DNA of 6,963 nucleotides, from assembly GCA_017618515.1 (NCBI GenBank), contig JAFZUB010000111.1:1-6963 (forward strand), written 5' to 3'. This document shows positions 4,617 through 6,963 of the stretch, piece by piece; the first letter of the stretch is position 1, and every line of letters starts with the position of its first letter. The stretch is from Bacteroidaceae bacterium (GTDB taxonomy: Bacteria; Bacteroidota; Bacteroidia; Bacteroidales; Bacteroidaceae). Position numbers and translations under genes: made by a program. A model generated the notes under the pieces. The model did no database searches. It was not told the origin of the DNA and saw nothing but the letters and a program-made list of their open reading frames with translations.

Positions 4617-6164
4617 ATGAGGCGTTTCTTTGTCGGACTTGTTTGTTTGCTTCTGACCTTGTGTGCAAAGGCGCAAACAAATGTGGAGGGCGTAATCCGC
4701 ATAGGACAGAACGCGCTCTACTATGAGGACTACGTGCTCTCAATCCAATACTTCAATCAGGCTATCAATGCCAAGCCTTTCCTTTACGAACCATATTACT
4801 ATCGTGCCGTTGCCAAGTATTACCTTGGCGACTATTATGGCGCTATCGGCGACTGCTCGCTCTCAATAGGCTGCGATCCCTATATAGGCGAGGTTTATCG
4901 CCTGCGTGCCATCAACTATATCCGCACCGACAACTTTGAGGGCGCTGCAGCTGACTACCATACACTTATCACCGAGCGTGGCGACAAGGATCGCGACGTA
5001 TGGTTCAATGCCGCGCTGTGCCTCAACCAACTTAAGCGCTATGAGGCTGCCGACTCGTTGCTCGACACGATGGCCGTGCGTTGGCCCGACTTTAGTCGAT
5101 GCTATATGCTCAAGGCGCAGACAGCCCTGAGTCGTGCCGACACTCTGAAGGCTGACTCTATGCTTGACATTGCCATTGCCAAGGATAGCCAGAGCGTGGA
5201 TGCCATCTCCGCCAAGGCTACGCTCAGTCTGCAACGGCAGATGTATGAGCAGAGCGAGAGCTACTATGACCGTGCTATTACGCTTAGCCCCAAGCAGGGC
5301 GGCTTCTATATCAATCGCGCCTTGGCTCGCTATCAGCAGCGTAATCTGCGCGGTGCGATGGACGACTACAACACCGCGCTGGAGCTGATGCCTGAGAGCT
5401 ATCTCGGCCACTATAACCGTGCCTTACTGCGTATGCAGGTGGGAGAGAACAATTTGGCTATCGAGGACTTTGACTTTGTGCTCAACAAGCGTCCCTCCGA
5501 CCGTCTGGCGCTCTACAACCGCGCCATCCTCTCGCAGCAGACGGGCAACTACCGACGCGCTATCAGCGACTACACCACTGTGCTGAAAGACTATCCCGAT
5601 TTTGCTGGCGCGTATGTTAACCGTGCCTATTGCTATGCTCGTATCGGTGATAACAAGCGCTCCGATGCCGATGAGCGTAAGGCTATGCAGATACGCCTCA
5701 ATGAGGCCTACCATAAGAAAGCGTATAGCAGTCCGCTCGACTCCGTCACTCGCCATGAGGACGAGGCCGACATTGATGACTATGATAAGCTTGTAGATGA
5801 CAGCGAAGAGAATGTGGTGCCGCTCTACGCGTCTGAGTATAGAGGGCGCGTACAAAACCGCGAGGTGGAGGCTGTGCATCAGCCGGCCTACACTGCGCCT
5901 GAGGGTGAGCAGCTAGACGAAGCACATAAGCTATATAATGAGGGCTGTACCTATTCGCTTAGCGGCAATATTGACAAGGCAGAGACTGCCTACACTAAAG
6001 CTATAGAACTCAATCCCACATTGGCAGAAGCATACTACAACCGTGGCCTCGACCGTGCGCTAAAAGGCGACAAGATGGCTGCGTTGCAAGACCTCAGCAA
6101 GGCAGGCGAATTGGGGCTCTACACTGCATACAGTCTTATCAAGCATTTCCGGCAACAGAAGTGA
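4617..6164 (+). CDS. Secreted tetratricopeptide-repeat protein
   Basis: This is a 515-residue TPR protein from the ATG at 4617. The start gives a clean Sec signal peptide (MRRFFVGLVCLLLTLCAKAQ) with likely cleavage between Ala19 and Gln20. A TTG at 4605 would add only four residues. Cys16 is preceded by Leu, a poor lipobox, so lipidation is unlikely. About ten TPR units fill residues 23-360, with clear examples at AIEDFDFVLNKRPSDRLALY and AISDYTTVLKDYPDFAGAYV. An acidic, low-complexity linker (about 365-430, with HEDEADIDDYDKLVDDSEE) follows, and then two more TPRs (about 432-497). The protein is probably a periplasmic scaffold for protein-protein contact; no enzyme domain is visible. It lies 36 bases after def and 3 bases before the cyclo-ligase gene, so it is co-transcribed with the latter. 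Partner unknown. Confidence 0.9.
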   Translation: MRRFFVGLVCLLLTLCAKAQTNVEGVIRIGQNALYYEDYVLSIQYFNQAINAKPFLYEPYYYRAVAKYYLGDYYGAIGDCSLSIGCDPYIGEVYRLRAINYIRTDNFEGAAADYHTLITERGDKDRDVWFNAALCLNQLKRYEAADSLLDTMAVRWPDFSRCYMLKAQTALSRADTLKADSMLDIAIAKDSQSVDAISAKATLSLQRQMYEQSESYYDRAITLSPKQGGFYINRALARYQQRNLRGAMDDYNTALELMPESYLGHYNRALLRMQVGENNLAIEDFDFVLNKRPSDRLALYNRAILSQQTGNYRRAISDYTTVLKDYPDFAGAYVNRAYCYARIGDNKRSDADERKAMQIRLNEAYHKKAYSSPLDSVTRHEDEADIDDYDKLVDDSEENVVPLYASEYRGRVQNREVEAVHQPAYTAPEGEQLDEAHKLYNEGCTYSLSGNIDKAETAYTKAIELNPTLAEAYYNRGLDRALKGDKMAALQDLSKAGELGLYTAYSLIKHFRQQK

Positions 6165-6167
6165 TAT

Positions 6168-6719
6168 ATGTTAAAGTCAGAATTACGTAAAAGCATTCGC
6201 GAAGCTAAGCGCACGTTTATGCGAGCTACTCCATTGCTGGAGCAGCATGTGTTGTCAGAGCAGATACTCCGTAAGGTGGAGCAGTTGCCTCAGTTTCTTG
6301 AGGCGAAGGTCGTATTGGCATACTATTCGCTTGATGACGAGCTGTTCACCCATGACTTTGTGCAGCGCTGGGCGGACAAGAAGACGATACTCCTTCCCAA
6401 GGTGGTGGGCGACAGTCTGACTTTGCATCCTTATACAAGCATCCTCTCGGTGAAGCAGGGAGCGTATGGAATAATGGAGCCCTGCACGCCCGAGTTTGAC
6501 GACTATGCCGCTGTGGACCTTGTAATAGTACCGGGCCTGGCTTTCGACAAGGAGGGCAATCGTCTTGGCCGTGGTCGTGGATATTACGACCGTCTGTTTG
6601 CAGAGTTGCTGCCTCCCGCAGTATATAAGGTGGGAGTCTGCTATCCCTTCCAGCTAGTGCCGCATGTGCCCACTGAGCCTACAGATATTCGTATGGATGT
6701 ATTATTTTGTGAGTCGTAG
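6168..6719 (+). CDS. ygfA: 5-formyltetrahydrofolate cyclo-ligase (5,10-methenyl-THF synthetase)
   Basis: This 183-residue enzyme uses ATP to convert 5-formyltetrahydrofolate to 5,10-methenyltetrahydrofolate in the one-carbon pool. Family features are the basic N-terminal helix (KSELRKSIREAKR, 3-15), AYYSLDDEL (51-59), the folate-side motif GAYGIMEP (98-105) and the core nucleotide-binding signature VPGLAFD (121-127) with GRGRGYYDR (134-142). The end, with HVPTEPTDIRMDVLF, is the usual C-terminal pattern. Length is normal. The ATG is 3 bases after the stop of the TPR gene, with no ribosome site, so translation is probably coupled. Confidence 0.95.
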   Translation: MLKSELRKSIREAKRTFMRATPLLEQHVLSEQILRKVEQLPQFLEAKVVLAYYSLDDELFTHDFVQRWADKKTILLPKVVGDSLTLHPYTSILSVKQGAYGIMEPCTPEFDDYAAVDLVIVPGLAFDKEGNRLGRGRGYYDRLFAELLPPAVYKVGVCYPFQLVPHVPTEPTDIRMDVLFCES

Positions 6720-6756
6720 GCATAGCCATTTGCCGAAAAAATCGTAACTTCGCACT

Positions 6757-6963
6757 ATGATACTCAAGACTCTGGCAGTAAACAATTATCGCAACATAGA
6801 GCAGGCTGACCTCCTGCTGTCGCCGAAACTTAATTGCTTCGTGGGTAGCAATGGGGTAGGGAAGACCAATCTGCTCGATGCCATATATTACTTGTCGTTC
6901 TGCCGTAGCGCATTCAGCCAGACCAACCAGCAGGTGCTTCGCCACGATCAGGAATGGATGGCG
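6757..6963 (+). CDS. recF: RecF, DNA replication/repair ATPase (N-terminal part only)
   Basis: The first 69 codons of recF run in frame to the window edge without a stop. RecF is an SMC-like ABC ATPase that binds DNA and, with RecO and RecR, loads RecA at gapped DNA. Visible signs are LAVNNYRNIEQADL (6-19), the family's 'NYRN' start, and the Walker A motif GSNGVGKT (30-37). After it comes NLLDAIYYLSFCRSAFS (38-54), typical of RecF. The signature motif and Walker B lie beyond the window. It begins 37 bases after the cyclo-ligase gene. No clear Shine-Dalgarno is present; a -7-like TAACTTCG (6745-6752) lies only four bases before the ATG. In many bacteria recF is next to dnaA-dnaN; here its left neighbour is a folate gene. 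Confidence 0.95.
   Translation, partial: MILKTLAVNNYRNIEQADLLLSPKLNCFVGSNGVGKTNLLDAIYYLSFCRSAFSQTNQQVLRHDQEWMA

Noticed and set aside
4863..5411. Open frame of about 180 codons on the minus strand inside the TPR gene
   Set aside because: The plus strand encodes a regular TPR array. The antisense frame has no promoter, no ribosome site and no familiar motif.

Overview
The window looks like a chromosomal segment of a Bacteroidales bacterium. A Prevotellaceae or Muribaculaceae relative is an inference from the protein style and the moderate GC. The support is the tandem ExbD-ExbD-TonB arrangement with a Bacteroidetes-type TonB N-terminus, a SPOR lipoprotein, and two promoters with the Bacteroidetes signature TTG-N19-TAnnTTTG. 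Most genes also lack a clear Shine-Dalgarno sequence. I see no tRNA, rRNA, CRISPR array, insertion sequence or phage gene. The 'phage holin family' name attached to one membrane protein is only a family label.

Layout. Positions 2-1765 (+) hold the end of an energy-transduction operon: the C-terminus of a first ExbD, a complete second ExbD, and TonB. A strong hairpin terminator closes it at 1786-1821. Positions 1766-2014 lie between convergent genes and hold two terminator-class hairpins with two smaller hairpins between them, possibly a small RNA. Positions 2015-2524 (-) encode a SPOR-domain lipoprotein with its own promoter. The AT-rich gap 2525-2736 carries two separate divergent promoters. 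Positions 2737-3981 (+) hold a tight run: a YtxH-like small protein, a DUF1469 two-TM protein, a small uncharacterised basic protein, and RuvX. Positions 4023-6719 (+) hold peptide deformylase, a secreted TPR protein and 5-formyltetrahydrofolate cyclo-ligase. From 6757 the window runs into the N-terminus of RecF.

How the genes work together. ExbD and TonB, with an ExbB presumably upstream of the window, couple the proton-motive force to outer-membrane TonB-dependent/SusC-type uptake. The SPOR lipoprotein probably acts on septal peptidoglycan. The three small proteins before ruvX resemble in order and shape the enterobacterial YqjD-YqjE-YqjK set, so a membrane or ribosome-associated stress role is a reasonable guess but is not proven. 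RuvX (pre-16S processing), deformylase (removal of N-formyl groups) and the cyclo-ligase (folate one-carbon pool, which supplies formyl donors) form a loosely translation-related housekeeping group. RecF begins a DNA-repair gene.

Most of the window is ordinary core genome. The parts worth a second look are the three-gene small-protein cassette fused translationally to ruvX, the structured intergenic region at 1786-1993, and the degenerate seven-base periodic repeats on both sides of def.
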